Positions 28,153 to 37,500 of a stretch of 64,000 nucleotides of DNA are shown piece by piece. The notes below the pieces were generated by a model, which made no database searches, had not been told where the DNA came from, and saw only the letters and a program-made list of their open reading frames with translations. Both the position numbers and the translations under genes were made by a program. The DNA is from CBDCKN01 sp965219035. Its GTDB lineage: Bacteria > Gemmatimonadota > Gemmatimonadetes > Longimicrobiales > Gaopeijiaceae. The DNA lies in contig CBDCMR010000001.1 of assembly GCA_965219035.1 (NCBI GenBank), forward strand, positions 186,001 through 250,000, in the 5' to 3' direction. Position 1 is the stretch's first letter. The number at the start of each line of letters is the position of its first letter.

Positions 28153-29175
28153 ATGGACGAGGTTAGCATCATCGGGATCGATCTGGCAAAGCGTAGCTTT
28201 CAGGTACACGGGGCGAGTGCGGACGGGTCGATAGCGTACCGCAGGAAGCTGAGCCGCGGGAAGCTGCTGAGCTTTCTCGCCTCGCAACCGCCGTGCACGG
28301 TGGCGATGGAGGCGTGCGCCAGCGCCCACTACTGGGGCCGGGAGATCGAGGCGCTCGGTCACGAGGTGAGGCTGGTTCCGCCGATCTACGTGAAGCCCTT
28401 CGTCAAGAGGCACAAGAACGACACGGCGGACGCGGAAGCGATCACGGAAGCCGCGCAGCGTCCGACCATGCACTTCGTGGCGGTCAAGACGGAAGCGCAG
28501 CAGGCTCAGGGGATGCTCTTTCGCACGCGTGACCTTATGGTGCGCCAGCGCACGCAGACGATCAATGCGCTTCGGGGTCACCTCGCGGAGTTCGGAGTTG
28601 TTGCTCCGCAGGGCAGGGCCCGGATCGGGCAACTGGCCCGGGTGCTGGAAGACGGGGACGCCGGCCTGCCGGAGGCGGTCGTCGAACTGGGCTGGCTGCT
28701 GCTCGGGCGGATCGACGAACTCGAAGAGAAGATCGAAGGACTCGCGAGGAAGCTCCAGGCGAGCGCGCGGGAGAACGAAGACACGGCGCGCCTGATGACG
28801 ATCCCGGGAATCGGGCCGGTCACCGCGATGGCACTGGAGGCCTTCGCACCGCCGATGGAGAGCTTCCGGCGCGGGCGCGACTTCTCGGCTTGGCTCGGCC
28901 TCGTGCCGCGGCAGCACACCACCGGCGGCAAGCCGAGGCTGGGCAGGATATCGAAGATGGGCCAGCGCGATCTCAGGCGACTCTTGATCACCGGAGCCAT
29001 GGCGGTCGTCCAACACGCGATCCGGCGTGGCGAGATCACGGATCCGTGGCTGGCCAGGATGCTGGCACGCAAGCCGAAGATGCTGGTCGCGGTGGCGCTC
29101 GCCAACAGGACAGCGCGGATGGTCTGGGCGCTGACCACGAAGAAGGAGATCCATCGGGTTCGCGCTGCCGCCTGA
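28153..29175 (+). CDS. IS110-family recombinase
   Basis: A 340-residue DEDD transposase with a strong GGGAGGAGG site. The RuvC-like N-terminal half shows D10 (GIDLAK), E53 (MEACASAHYW), D90 and D93 (KNDTADAEAI). The C-terminal Transposase_20 domain has IPGIGPVTAMALEAF and the ISKMGQRDLRRLL segment. It appears intact. These enzymes use an element-encoded guide RNA to choose donor and target DNA. Confidence 0.93.
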   Translation: MDEVSIIGIDLAKRSFQVHGASADGSIAYRRKLSRGKLLSFLASQPPCTVAMEACASAHYWGREIEALGHEVRLVPPIYVKPFVKRHKNDTADAEAITEAAQRPTMHFVAVKTEAQQAQGMLFRTRDLMVRQRTQTINALRGHLAEFGVVAPQGRARIGQLARVLEDGDAGLPEAVVELGWLLLGRIDELEEKIEGLARKLQASARENEDTARLMTIPGIGPVTAMALEAFAPPMESFRRGRDFSAWLGLVPRQHTTGGKPRLGRISKMGQRDLRRLLITGAMAVVQHAIRRGEITDPWLARMLARKPKMLVAVALANRTARMVWALTTKKEIHRVRAAA

Positions 29176-29464
29176 CCGGCCAACGAAAGGAGAGAAGCGC
29201 AAACAGAGAAAGCTGCTGGGAGATGTGGGCAGCAGGACGCAAGAACGGGTAAGGGCAAACGGTCTGGAAGACGGGATCGGAAACACCAGAATGACCGCTA
29301 GGGCCACCGAGCCCGATCTAACGATTTGGATCCGATCTCAACGAACACCATACGGGCCCGCAGCCAACGAGGGCTGCATCAAGAGGCCGGACATACGACA
29401 GTACCTGACCACGCTGCCCCCGACTCGGTCCTAAAGCCGGGCTTGCCCACCAGGCGGCGTCCAC
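29176..29464 (+). ncRNA. Non-coding right end of the IS110 element, likely guide-RNA region
   Basis: 289 bases downstream of the recombinase have no convincing gene. In IS1111-type members the bridge/seek RNA is encoded downstream of the recombinase gene, and the left non-coding end here is only 92 bp. This segment is therefore the candidate RNA gene. I could not identify the guide loops by eye. Confidence 0.4.
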
Positions 29465-29971
29465 ATACGCGGCCATGGAGCCCACCTGTCCGTCGTAGTT
29501 CCCGCCCGACGGGACGGAGTCGATGTGCGATCCGAGCAGCAGAGGTGACAGGTCGGGGTCGGAGCCCGGGCGCTGGCCGATCAGATTCCCTGCGAGGTCG
29601 ACCGAGACGTCGAGCTCGGCTTCGCTCATGAGGGTGGCCACCTACTCGCGAGCGGCGAGGTCGGCGTCGCTGTAGGCGACCCGGCTGATCCCTCCCTCGG
29701 GCGTTGCGCCGAAGCGGGCCAGATCGGTGAGCGTTCGGCTGAGGCGGTCCCCGTCCACCAGCAAGTCGGGCGGGGCCGGGGCGACACGGGCGCCGCCCAC
29801 CAGCGGATGGGGAGCGTTCCCGGCGCCGCCGGGCAGCCGCCAGAGCGCGGGCGGCACCATGCCGAGCGCGAGGCCTCCTGACGCGAGACGCGTGAAGTGA
29901 CGGCGGTCCATGGCTCGTCCGTTCGTTTGGCCGGCCCCTGTGCGGTCTCCAGTGCCCAGACGGGTGACTGG

Positions 29972-30042
29972 ATCGGACACGGGCGCACTCCGGGATCATA
30001 CCGGGGTCAAGATCCTATGAGGGGGCCGGGAGGCGCAAGCGG
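29972..30042 (+). repeat. Dispersed ~70-bp intergenic repeat, copy A
   Basis: Begins ATCGGACACGGGCGCACTCC and ends GGGCCGGGAGGCGCAAGCGG. A close copy lies at 41655-41723 in the same orientation, and the right half recurs at 40079-40121. All three are intergenic. The unit may be a REP-like element or part of a decayed mobile element. Confidence 0.7.
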
Positions 30043-30143
30043 CAGGTGAACGGTCTGACTCGGTGATCGGGTTTTCCCTAAGTGCGGCAAGCCTGTAGTT
30101 TCTGTGCGGCTCATCGCTACCATCACAACAGGACCTCCGCCTG

Positions 30144-31265
30144 GTGCCCAACCCGATCCCGTCGCAAATCCAGCGCGAGGCCAGCCCGATCCTGGTGATC
30201 GGCCGCGTCGTCTATTTCCTCGCCCTGCTCTACCTGTTCTTCTCCAGCATCGAACTGATGAGCACCGCGTTCAAGATGAGCGGCGCCGGGCTCGCGGAGC
30301 AGCTCCTGAACACCGCGTCGGACCCGGTCGCCGGGCTGCTCATGGGATTCCTGGCCACGAGCCTGATCCAGAGCTCCTCGACCACGACCACAATCGTGGT
30401 GGGGCTCGTGGCGTCCGGCGCGCTCTCCATTCAGCTCGCCGTGCCCATCATCATGGGTGCGAACATCGGAACGACGACGAACACGATCGTGTCGATCGGG
30501 CACGTGACCCGTCCGGCGGAGTTCGAGCGGGCCTTCGCGGCTTCCACGGTGCACGACTTCTTCAACGTGCTGGCGGCGTTCACGCTCCTGCCAGTGGAGA
30601 TGCTTTTTCACCCGGTCGAGAAAACGGCGGTCTTTCTGCAGCGCGTGTTCGCCGGTGCCGGTGGCATGAGCCTGGCCAGCCCTCTCAAGCTGGTCGTGGG
30701 TCCACCCACCGAATTCCTCTCGGAGTTGATCCCCTACACGATTCCGCTGGTCATTCTGGCTCTCGCTCTGCTCTTCATGGCCCTGCGAGGGATGCTGTTG
30801 TTCATGCGGGGCGTCGTCCTACAGCGCCTGGAAGGGCTCTTCGACAGGGTCCTCTTCCGTAACGACGCCGCGAGCTTCACTCTGGGCGTCGTTGCGACGG
30901 CGTCCGTGCAGAGCAGCTCGGCGACGACGTCTTTGATCGTGCCCTTGGCGGGCACCGGGGTCCTCACCCTACGTCAGATCTTCCCATACACGATTGGGGC
31001 AAATATCGGAACCACCATCACCGCGATCCTCGCCTCGTTTTCGACCGGAAGCCCGGCGGCGGTGACCATCGCCCTAGCTCACCTGACGTTCAATATGATG
31101 GCCATCGCGATCTTCTATCCTCTGAAGGCTCTGCCCATCGAGCTCGCGAGGAGGTGGGGCGTCTTCGCGGCCCGCTCGAAGGTGAGCACTGCCACTGTGT
31201 TCTCCGTCTATATCGCGTTGCACGTCATACCGCTCGCGTACATCATTTGGTCAGCGAAAAGGTAA
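30144..31265 (+). CDS. Na+/phosphate cotransporter family protein
   Basis: A 373-residue membrane protein with two inverted Na_Pi_cotrans repeats. The first has SLIQSSSTTTTIVVG and GANIGTTTNT; the second has SVQSSSATTSLIVP and GANIGTTITA. These QSSS motifs bind Na+ and Pi in the NptA/SLC34 family. It starts with GTG, without a strong ribosome-binding site, and is followed 6 bp later by a PhoU gene. Together they suggest phosphate uptake or export with PhoU control. Confidence 0.9.
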   Translation: MPNPIPSQIQREASPILVIGRVVYFLALLYLFFSSIELMSTAFKMSGAGLAEQLLNTASDPVAGLLMGFLATSLIQSSSTTTTIVVGLVASGALSIQLAVPIIMGANIGTTTNTIVSIGHVTRPAEFERAFAASTVHDFFNVLAAFTLLPVEMLFHPVEKTAVFLQRVFAGAGGMSLASPLKLVVGPPTEFLSELIPYTIPLVILALALLFMALRGMLLFMRGVVLQRLEGLFDRVLFRNDAASFTLGVVATASVQSSSATTSLIVPLAGTGVLTLRQIFPYTIGANIGTTITAILASFSTGSPAAVTIALAHLTFNMMAIAIFYPLKALPIELARRWGVFAARSKVSTATVFSVYIALHVIPLAYIIWSAKR

Positions 31266-31271
31266 CAAGCC

Positions 31272-31955
31272 ATGTGGAAACAAATCGTCGCGCTCTTCAG
31301 GTCCGGAGGCCCACTGCAGGAGGCATATGACGAGGCGATCCTGATGCTTCGGGCCTCCCACGACATGTTCGACCACGCAGTCACGGCGCTCCATGCGGAG
31401 GGCGCGCTAGAGACCGACATCTACAAGCGCGATCAGCAGATCAACAAGTACGAGCGGCGCGTTCGTCGCAAGATCGTCACGCACATGTCCGTGTCGTCCA
31501 GGCCTGACATCAACCTGGGACTGGTGCTCACCGCGATCGTCATCGACATAGAGCGGATCGGCGACTACACCAAAAACATCGTGGAGTTGGCGTCCGCGGT
31601 TCCGGGGCCCTTCGATGGGCTCGAGCTACACGACAAGGTGGTTGGGATCGAGCAGATCATGGCCCGGATGTTCGACGACATCGTGCCCGCCCTCGAGGAA
31701 TCCGACATGGTTCGGGCCAGGCGCATCATAAAGTCCCACACCACCATCGCATCCAAGGTGGACAAACAAGTGCGTGCCCTGTGTTCGGGTAAGGCGTTGT
31801 CGGGACGGTCGGGGCATGCGGTCACGGTAGCACTTTACCTGCGCTATCTGAAGCGCGTCAGCGCGCACCTCAAGAACGTGGCGACCAGCGTAGTGAATCC
31901 CTACCACCGGATCGGATTCCGGGAGAAGAAGTCTCGAGCCAAAAAAAAGGGTTGA
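31272..31955 (+). CDS. PhoU-domain protein
   Basis: A 227-residue helical protein with two PhoU repeats. The first contains INKYERRVRRKIV and the metal-binding D.ERIGDYTKNIVEL; the second has a weaker counterpart near KRVSAHLKNVATSVVNP. The basic tail EKKSRAKKKG is unusual. PhoU proteins bind Fe/Mn clusters and restrain phosphate transporters. It is probably co-transcribed with the Na/Pi gene. Confidence 0.88.
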   Translation: MWKQIVALFRSGGPLQEAYDEAILMLRASHDMFDHAVTALHAEGALETDIYKRDQQINKYERRVRRKIVTHMSVSSRPDINLGLVLTAIVIDIERIGDYTKNIVELASAVPGPFDGLELHDKVVGIEQIMARMFDDIVPALEESDMVRARRIIKSHTTIASKVDKQVRALCSGKALSGRSGHAVTVALYLRYLKRVSAHLKNVATSVVNPYHRIGFREKKSRAKKKG

Positions 31956-31993
31956 TCGGGGACCTTGGACTTAATGGTGTCAGGAGACGCCGA

Positions 31994-32206
31994 GTGAACG
32001 AAGAGCAGTGGTTCGGCCTGCTGGGGCTCATCGTCGGCCTCTATCTATTTGTGTGCGCGACTTGGAAAAGAGACTTCTTCCTCTACGACTGGAAGGTGCA
32101 ACGGGCCATCGCTTGGTATGGAGAGGAGAAGGCGCACCTTGGCTTTCAAATAGGTGGAGTCATCGTGATGATCGTGGGCGTCCTGAAGTTGCTGCAAGTG
32201 TTCTAA
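31994..32206 (+). CDS. Small membrane protein, unknown function
   Basis: A GTG start with AGGAGA seven bases upstream gives 70 residues with two predicted helices (WFGLLGLIVGLYLFVCAT and IGGVIVMIVGVLKLLQ) and a charged loop containing KRDFFLYDWKVQ. It follows the PhoU gene by 38 bp and may be part of that operon. I recognise no family. Confidence 0.55.
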   Translation: MNEEQWFGLLGLIVGLYLFVCATWKRDFFLYDWKVQRAIAWYGEEKAHLGFQIGGVIVMIVGVLKLLQVF

Positions 32207-32234
32207 GGAATCCGCAGCGCGACCGGCATGATCA

Positions 32235-32555
32235 CTAGTGGATCTGAACATCATTGACGTACCGCCCGTTGCTGAAATCAGTGAAGTAGCGCTCGACTAG
32301 GGGATGTTGAATGGGGAGGCCACTGTGATCTGGTTCGAGGTTTCGTTCGGCTACATACGTTTGATGTTGGGCTCCGTGTGGCAATACGTGATACCAAGGA
32401 CGGTGTTTGGGTGGCCTCGAACGGGCCACGGCTTCGTACCATGCTTCGGTTCCTCGAAAGTGCATATCGACATCGACGATTACACCTCGGTATTCGAACA
32501 GTTTGTGTTGCACCACGTCACCAACTGAAAAGCGTGCACTCGGCATCCTAATCAT
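32235..32555 (-). CDS. hspQ: HspQ/YccV-like heat shock protein
   Basis: A 106-residue protein with the YccV-like signature: FSVGDVVQHKLFEYRGVIVDVD, then WYHVLPHG and QTYVAERNLEP. HspQ in enterobacteria binds hemimethylated DNA and activates Lon-mediated proteolysis. The start could be the ATG at 32555 or the one at 32546. It lies 5 bp downstream of the TIR-FGE gene on the same strand. Confidence 0.88.
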   Translation of the reverse strand: MIRMPSARFSVGDVVQHKLFEYRGVIVDVDMHFRGTEAWYEAVARSRPPKHRPWYHVLPHGAQHQTYVAERNLEPDHSGLPIQHPLVERYFTDFSNGRYVNDVQIH

Positions 32556-32559
32556 TGAT

Positions 32560-33198
32560 TCATGGCCGAACCCTCAGCCCAGCCCACACCACCCGAAACC
32601 CGAAGTTGGGGTACCCCACGTCCTGGTAAACGCCACGGCGATACGTAGCCCGCAGGAGACCCCGAGTGTAGCCGAACGAGCCCCCGCGTAACACACGCGG
32701 CCCACTTTCATTCGGCCCGGTGGGGTCCGTGATCGGGTCCCCGGAGTACGGCCCGTACGAATCCCGACACCACTCCCATGTGTTGCCGGCCAGATCGTAG
32801 ATGCCGGTTGGCGTAGCGCCGCCCGGGTAGGCGTCCACCGACGTTGTCTCACCGTCCGGATCGCCGAAGTTGGCCCAGTCCTCGTCCGGCTCCTCCCAGC
32901 CCCACGGGTATGTGCGCCCCTCCGCACCCCTGGAGGCGAACTCCCACTGCGCTTCGGTCGGCAACGACACGACGCCCTCCCCTACCTTCTTCGTGAGCCA
33001 CGTGCAGTACGCCTCGGCGTCGCGCCACGACACGTACACCACCGGATGGAGCTGCCTTTCGATCACCTCGTCAAAATCCTGGCCCCCGAGGAGATCAACG
33101 TCCCACCAGACGCTCCAGCCCTTCGCCTCGATAGCCGATGCGATCCGCTCTGCTGTGTCGCGGTCGTCTCGGGCATAACCGAGGAAGATGTCAGCCAA
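32560..33198 (-). CDS. TIR domain fused to FGE-sulfatase-like domain, internally deleted
   Basis: A 212-residue protein. Residues 1-50 are the start of a TIR domain (DIFLGYARDDRDTAERIASA, then GWSVWWDVDLLGG), which stops abruptly after VIERQL. From HPVVYVSWRDAEAYCTWL the rest is the C-terminal two thirds of a formylglycine-generating-enzyme fold (LPTEAQWEFASRG, NTWEWCRD, RVLRGGSF, NFGFRVV). Both the rest of TIR and the start of the FGE domain are missing in frame, so the product is probably inactive. Intact TIR-FGE fusions are signalling or effector-type proteins. Confidence 0.75.
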   Translation of the reverse strand: MADIFLGYARDDRDTAERIASAIEAKGWSVWWDVDLLGGQDFDEVIERQLHPVVYVSWRDAEAYCTWLTKKVGEGVVSLPTEAQWEFASRGAEGRTYPWGWEEPDEDWANFGDPDGETTSVDAYPGGATPTGIYDLAGNTWEWCRDSYGPYSGDPITDPTGPNESGPRVLRGGSFGYTRGLLRATYRRGVYQDVGYPNFGFRVVWAGLRVRP

Positions 33199-33288
33199 GG
33201 GGACAGCTCCGGTACGCTGGAAGGGGGGGATGCACTGCCCGCTTTTTCAAGTGGAAATGACCAAGAACTGACCAAAGAGGCTCTGCCA

Positions 33289-33993
33289 CTAGCGATGCTG
33301 TGCGAGCCACTCGCGGAAGAGCTTCTGGGCCTCGGCGACCTGCTCGCGGGTCATCCGCGGGACGATTACCTCTTTGTTCTCCTTCGCCGCATCATCCCCT
33401 CGGACTGCGGCGAGGTTCCACCACATATAGGCAAGGACCAAGTCCTGGGGCACACCCTCACCGTTGGCGTACATGACCCCGAGGTTGAACTGGGCCTTGA
33501 CCTCGCCCTGCTCAGCGGCCAGCCCCCACCAGCGAACCGCCTCGGCATCCTCCTCGGGCACACCCATACCCTTGGAGTACATGAGCCCGAGGTTGTTCTG
33601 AGCCCGAGCCTCGCCCTGCTCAGCGGCTAGCCGATACCAGCGGACCGCCTCGGCATCGTCCTCGGGCACACCCCTACCGTTATCGTACATGACCCCGAGG
33701 TTGTTCTGAGCCCGGGCCTCGCCCTGCTCAGCGGCTAGCCGATACCAGCGGACCGCCTCGGCATCGTCCTCGGGCACACCTTCACCTGTCCCGTACATGA
33801 TTCCGAGGCGGGTCTGAGCCACGGCGCTCCCGTTGTTGGCGCATGAGAGTACGGTCTCCATCGAGGCCAAACCGAGATCCGAGCAGGAGGCCACGAGCGT
33901 GTCCTGGCTCGAACAACCGAGATGCGGGGCGAAGAGGACGATCCCAAGCATGCCGAGCGCCAACATGCCGGGTGCGTCTTTACCAATTGCCAT
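33289..33993 (-). CDS. Sel1-repeat lipoprotein
   Basis: A 234-residue protein with a leader ending LFAPHLGCSS (lipobox cysteine near residue 27) and four Sel1-like repeats of 36 residues, each with AVRWYRLAAEQGEARAQ and LGVMYDNGRGV type units. The DNA repeats are simply these coding repeats. Sel1 proteins are adaptor solenoids, often at the cell envelope. The C-terminal helix (EQVAEAQKLFREWLAQ) caps the solenoid. Confidence 0.88.
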   Translation of the reverse strand: MAIGKDAPGMLALGMLGIVLFAPHLGCSSQDTLVASCSDLGLASMETVLSCANNGSAVAQTRLGIMYGTGEGVPEDDAEAVRWYRLAAEQGEARAQNNLGVMYDNGRGVPEDDAEAVRWYRLAAEQGEARAQNNLGLMYSKGMGVPEEDAEAVRWWGLAAEQGEVKAQFNLGVMYANGEGVPQDLVLAYMWWNLAAVRGDDAAKENKEVIVPRMTREQVAEAQKLFREWLAQHR

Positions 33994-34153
33994 GTCGGGA
34001 CCCCTACGCCGAATAGGTGGACATGTAAGTGGACACGTAAGTAGGCTAGGCTAACGTGAGGGGCAGGCCCAGCGCGGTCAACATGAGGTCTCAGGAGCTG
34101 CGCCCGAGGGTCAAGCCGCAGCATCCATCGGTATGACCACTACCTGTCGATGA

Positions 34154-34292
34154 TGCATCCAGCAACAGATGATCCAGCCGACACGGAAAAAATGATCGCG
34201 TGGGCACGGGAAGGCTGGCAAGTATGACCGACTGCTTGTCTTGAAGCGTGAGTACGATCCAACGAATCTGTTTCGCCAGACCTTTCATATCA
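34154..34292 (+). pseudogene. Remnant of a BBE-type FAD-linked oxidoreductase
   Basis: Two short pieces in different frames match the C-terminal end of berberine-bridge-type oxidases: ADTEKMIAWAREGWQ and KYDRLLVLKREYDPTNLFR. The second is the diagnostic BBE ending. The region between them is deleted. It is followed by unrelated sequence and lies in the 33994-34513 gap, which otherwise holds no intact gene. Confidence 0.5.
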
Positions 34293-34357
34293 GTTCTCCA
34301 CTTTGCCGACGATCACCGCGCCTTCGACGAAGACGCGCAGCCATGGGACCTGACGGG

Positions 34358-34477
34358 TCAGTTGGGCACCAGGCGCTTCACTTCCTCGAAGAAGTTCTGG
34401 ATCACCCGCATCTCCCGCGCTGGTGCTTCTGGATTCCCACTCAGGATCACACACTGCTCGCCATCTGATGACACCTG
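34358..34477 (-). pseudogene. C-terminal remnant of a TolB/WD40-type protein kinase
   Basis: The minus-strand frame ends SSDGEQCVILSGN, then MRVIQNFFEEVKRLVPN and a stop. Serine/threonine kinases with a TolB-like propeller commonly end in a VVLNWFEELKRLVP-like motif, which this resembles. Only about 38 codons remain. Two N-terminal kinase remnants occur at 40881-40998 and 41581-41645. Confidence 0.45.
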
Positions 34478-34513
34478 CAAAAGGCAAAGCAGAAGCTAAA
34501 ACCGGCCCCAAGA

Positions 34514-37500
34514 TCAGCGCCGCCGTGGCGCGGGCGGTACGATGTGTGGCACGCGGCCTGGCCAGAGGTTCCGGTCCATGAGCTCGGAATAGAGGGACGG
34601 TAGCTCAGTCTCCAGAAGCCCGTTCAACTCCTGGACGGTCTCTGTCGCGTCCTCGAACAGCCAATCGATCTGCCGGAGCTGATCGGGCCGCGGTGGGCCG
34701 GATGGCCAACGCTCGAGGTAGCCTTTGAGCCCCTGCCAGCCCGTGACGGCACTCATCACTTGCCGAACATCCCCCTTGAGGTCCGAGAGCTTATCGGCCA
34801 ACTCCTCTACGCGGCTCTGGATCTCTTCGCTGGCGGCCTCACCTCCACGGCCAGCCTCCTCGGCAAGTTGCTTCTTGAGCCCCTCGATCTGGTCGGAGAG
34901 GGGGTTCACTACCTTCTGGGCGGCATCCAGGGTCTTCAGGATCTCATGAAGGTCCAGCTGGGCAGCCTGGCGTGCCTGCCGATCCGCGTCCGAAACGTGG
35001 ATCAAGGGATCTGCTTCCACCGTTATCTGGCCCGTGAGCTGGGCTAGGCCGGCAGCACTCTCCTCCCCGGTCACCGCTGCGCCTCGCGGGACATTGACTG
35101 CCACCCGGTAGCTTCCAGGCAGGACGTTGGGACCTCGGGGCCCGGGATCAAGGGCGTAAAGAAACGCTCCAGGCTCGTAGGCTGGCTCCATGCGGAGGTC
35201 CCAGAACACCCGATTCAGCCCCCGCTCGCCCGGCCCCTCCAGGGTGCGGATCACCTTCCCCCCGGCGTCGCTGATGACAACCTCCACGTCACCCTGGGAT
35301 GACTCACCGAGGTAGTAGGTGATGCCAGCTCCGAACTCCGGGTTGGGCGCCAGGAACTGGCCGTTGCCGAACCAAACCTCGGGGTCGTAGGTGTGGAGGA
35401 GCCGGGCCGTCGGGACTGGCAGGAGGTGCTCGCGGGCCGCCAACACCTCAGACGTCAGGGCCTCCAGGGGTCCGATATCGTCCAGGATCCAGATACCCCG
35501 CCCATGGGTCCCCACGATCAGGTCGTTGTCCCGAGGGTGGATGATCAGATCATCCACAGGGACCGAAGGCATGTTGCCGTTCAGAGAGGCCCACGTGGCT
35601 CCCCCGTCAATGGACAGATGCACCCCCTTCTCGTGCCCCACGAAGAGGAGCCGGGGGTTCCTCGGATGCTCCTGAATGATGTTGACCGACGTCTCCTCCG
35701 GCAGACCCCGGGCCAGCGCCCGCCACCTCTGGCCGTAGTCCTCGCTCACGTAGACGTAGGGTCGGTAGTCGTCGTTGTAGTGCCCGTCGAAGGTGGCGTA
35801 CACCCGGCCCTGGGCATGGTGGGAGGCCACCACCCTGCTCGCAAAGGTCATGGGGGGGAGGTCGGGGATCCGGCCGGTGACGTTCGTCCAGTCGGCCCCG
35901 CCGTCCCGGGTGACGTGCACCTGCCCGTCGTCGCTCCCCGTGTAAAGAACATCCGGATTCAGGGGCGACTCGCCGATCGTCGTGAGGCCGGGGTAGGACG
36001 CGCTCCCGGTGACCCTACGGCCCATCATCTCCAGCGTATCCCGGTCCACCCCCATGGTCAGGTCCGCACTGATCACCTCCCAGTGCCGCCCCCGATCGCT
36101 TGACCGGAAGACCACCTGCGCTCCGAAGTAGATCGTCGCCGGATCGTAGCTCGACATGACCACCGGCGAGTTAAAGCCCCAGCGGTAGGCTCTCTCCTCT
36201 TCCCCTTCTTCGTTCTTCACGGGCTTTTCCGCCGGAGCCGGGTCGATCGCCTGGCGCTCCCCGGTGGTGAGATGGAAGCGGTTGAGCCGCCCACCCTGGG
36301 ACTCACTGAAAACAATGGTGTGGTCGTTGGGGTCGATCAGGGTGTAGAAGCCGTCACCCGGCCCGACCTTGTAGACATCGTGATTGGAGAGGCCATCTTC
36401 GCTGCGGGTGGCGCTGGGCAGGCACCAGGAGCCGTAGTCCATGCTGCCTCCGCAGACCCGGTACGGATCCCGCATGTCCACACCGATCTCGTAGAACTGG
36501 CCGATGGCCAGGTTGTCCCTGAACAACCAACTCTCGCCCCGGTCCCAGGAGATCGATACCCCACCGTCGCCGACGAGAATCATGTGGTTGGAGTCGTCTG
36601 GATCGATCCAGAGGTCGTGGTGGTCAGGGTGGACTCCCACCGCCACCGGGGCCTCGTCCCGGAAGGTCTTGCCACCATCGTCCGAGACGTGAAGGCGGAC
36701 GCCGAGCAGGTAGACACGGTCAGGGTCGTCGGGGGCGATGCGGATCTGGCTATGCGAGGGTCTGGGGTTGAGCGTGTTGACGTGTTCCCAGCTGTCGCCC
36801 CGGTCGGTGCTCCGGAAGATGCCCCCCTTCTGCACAGCGCTTTGAGAAGGTCCAGAGAAGGCGGCGGAGCCCCGCCGGGGGTCCGCCTCTACCATTGCGT
36901 AGATGATCCGCCCGTCTCGCCGGTAGATGTCCAGGCCGATCCGCCCCTTGTCCCCCTCCGGGAGTCCCCCCGTCAGCTCGGTCCAGCTCTCCCCCCCGTC
37001 GTACGTCCGGTAGAGGCCGCTCCCGGGGCCACTACCGCTGAACCCCCACGCCCTCCGCCGCCGCTGGTACATGGCCGCGAAGACCGTCTCCGGGTCGTAG
37101 GGATCCATGGCCAGGTCGATCGCCCCGGTGTGCTCATCCACGTAGAGCACCCTCTCCCACGTCTCACCCCCATCGTTGCTCTTGAAGACTCCCCGCTCCG
37201 GGTTCGAACCCCATAGATGCCCCACCCCCGCCACGTACACGACATCCGGGTTTGTCGGATGGATCACGATCCGGCCTACGTGCCGCGTCTCCTTCAGCCC
37301 CATGTGGCTCCAGCTCCGGCCGCCGTCCACCGACTTGTAGACGCCCTCGCCCCAAGTCCCGGTCCGGTAGCTGTTCGCCTCGCCCGTACCTACCCACACC
37401 AGGTTCGGGTTCGAGGGGGCCACCGCCACATGGCCGATCCCGATCATCCCCTCCACAGAATCGAAGACCGGATCCCAGGTGGTGCCCTGGTTCGTGGATT

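Larger units (their letters stand above)
28061..29464 (+). mobile_element. IS110-family (IS1111-like) insertion sequence
   Basis: The boundaries follow from the split M20 gene: GTCGCGACCTC ends at 28060 and ATACGCGGCCAT resumes at 29465, and joining them restores the reading frame. Short inverted repeats GTGGACGCC (28071-28079) and GGCGTCCAC (29456-29464) lie at or near the ends, with ten extra bases on the left. That asymmetric, subterminal layout is typical of the IS1111 subgroup. No target duplication is evident, as expected. Length is about 1.4 kb with one transposase gene. Confidence 0.85.
27137..29911 (-). pseudogene. Tat-exported M20-family carbamoylase/amidase, broken twice
   Basis: The ATG at 29911 opens a twin-arginine leader (MDRRHFTRLASGGLALG). 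A TAG near 29643 interrupts the frame where the family has Trp (ARE*VATLMSEAELDV). The IS110 element at 28061-29464 then splits it after GSHIDSVPSGGNYDG and QVGSMAAY; the gene resumes as EVATTLADAGHLTHHG with WANEEGG. Metal ligands are recognisable (HID, D of NYDG, EE of ANEEGG, H of LHIEQG, GHDAQS). The family cleaves N-carbamoyl amino acids or ureidoglycolate, so it could have followed the hydantoinase at 7244 in a pathway; that link is inference. Confidence 0.85.

Noticed and set aside
33400..33800. Tandem DNA repeats that could be CRISPR-like
   Set aside because: The 108-bp period encodes Sel1 repeats on the minus strand; no spacer structure.
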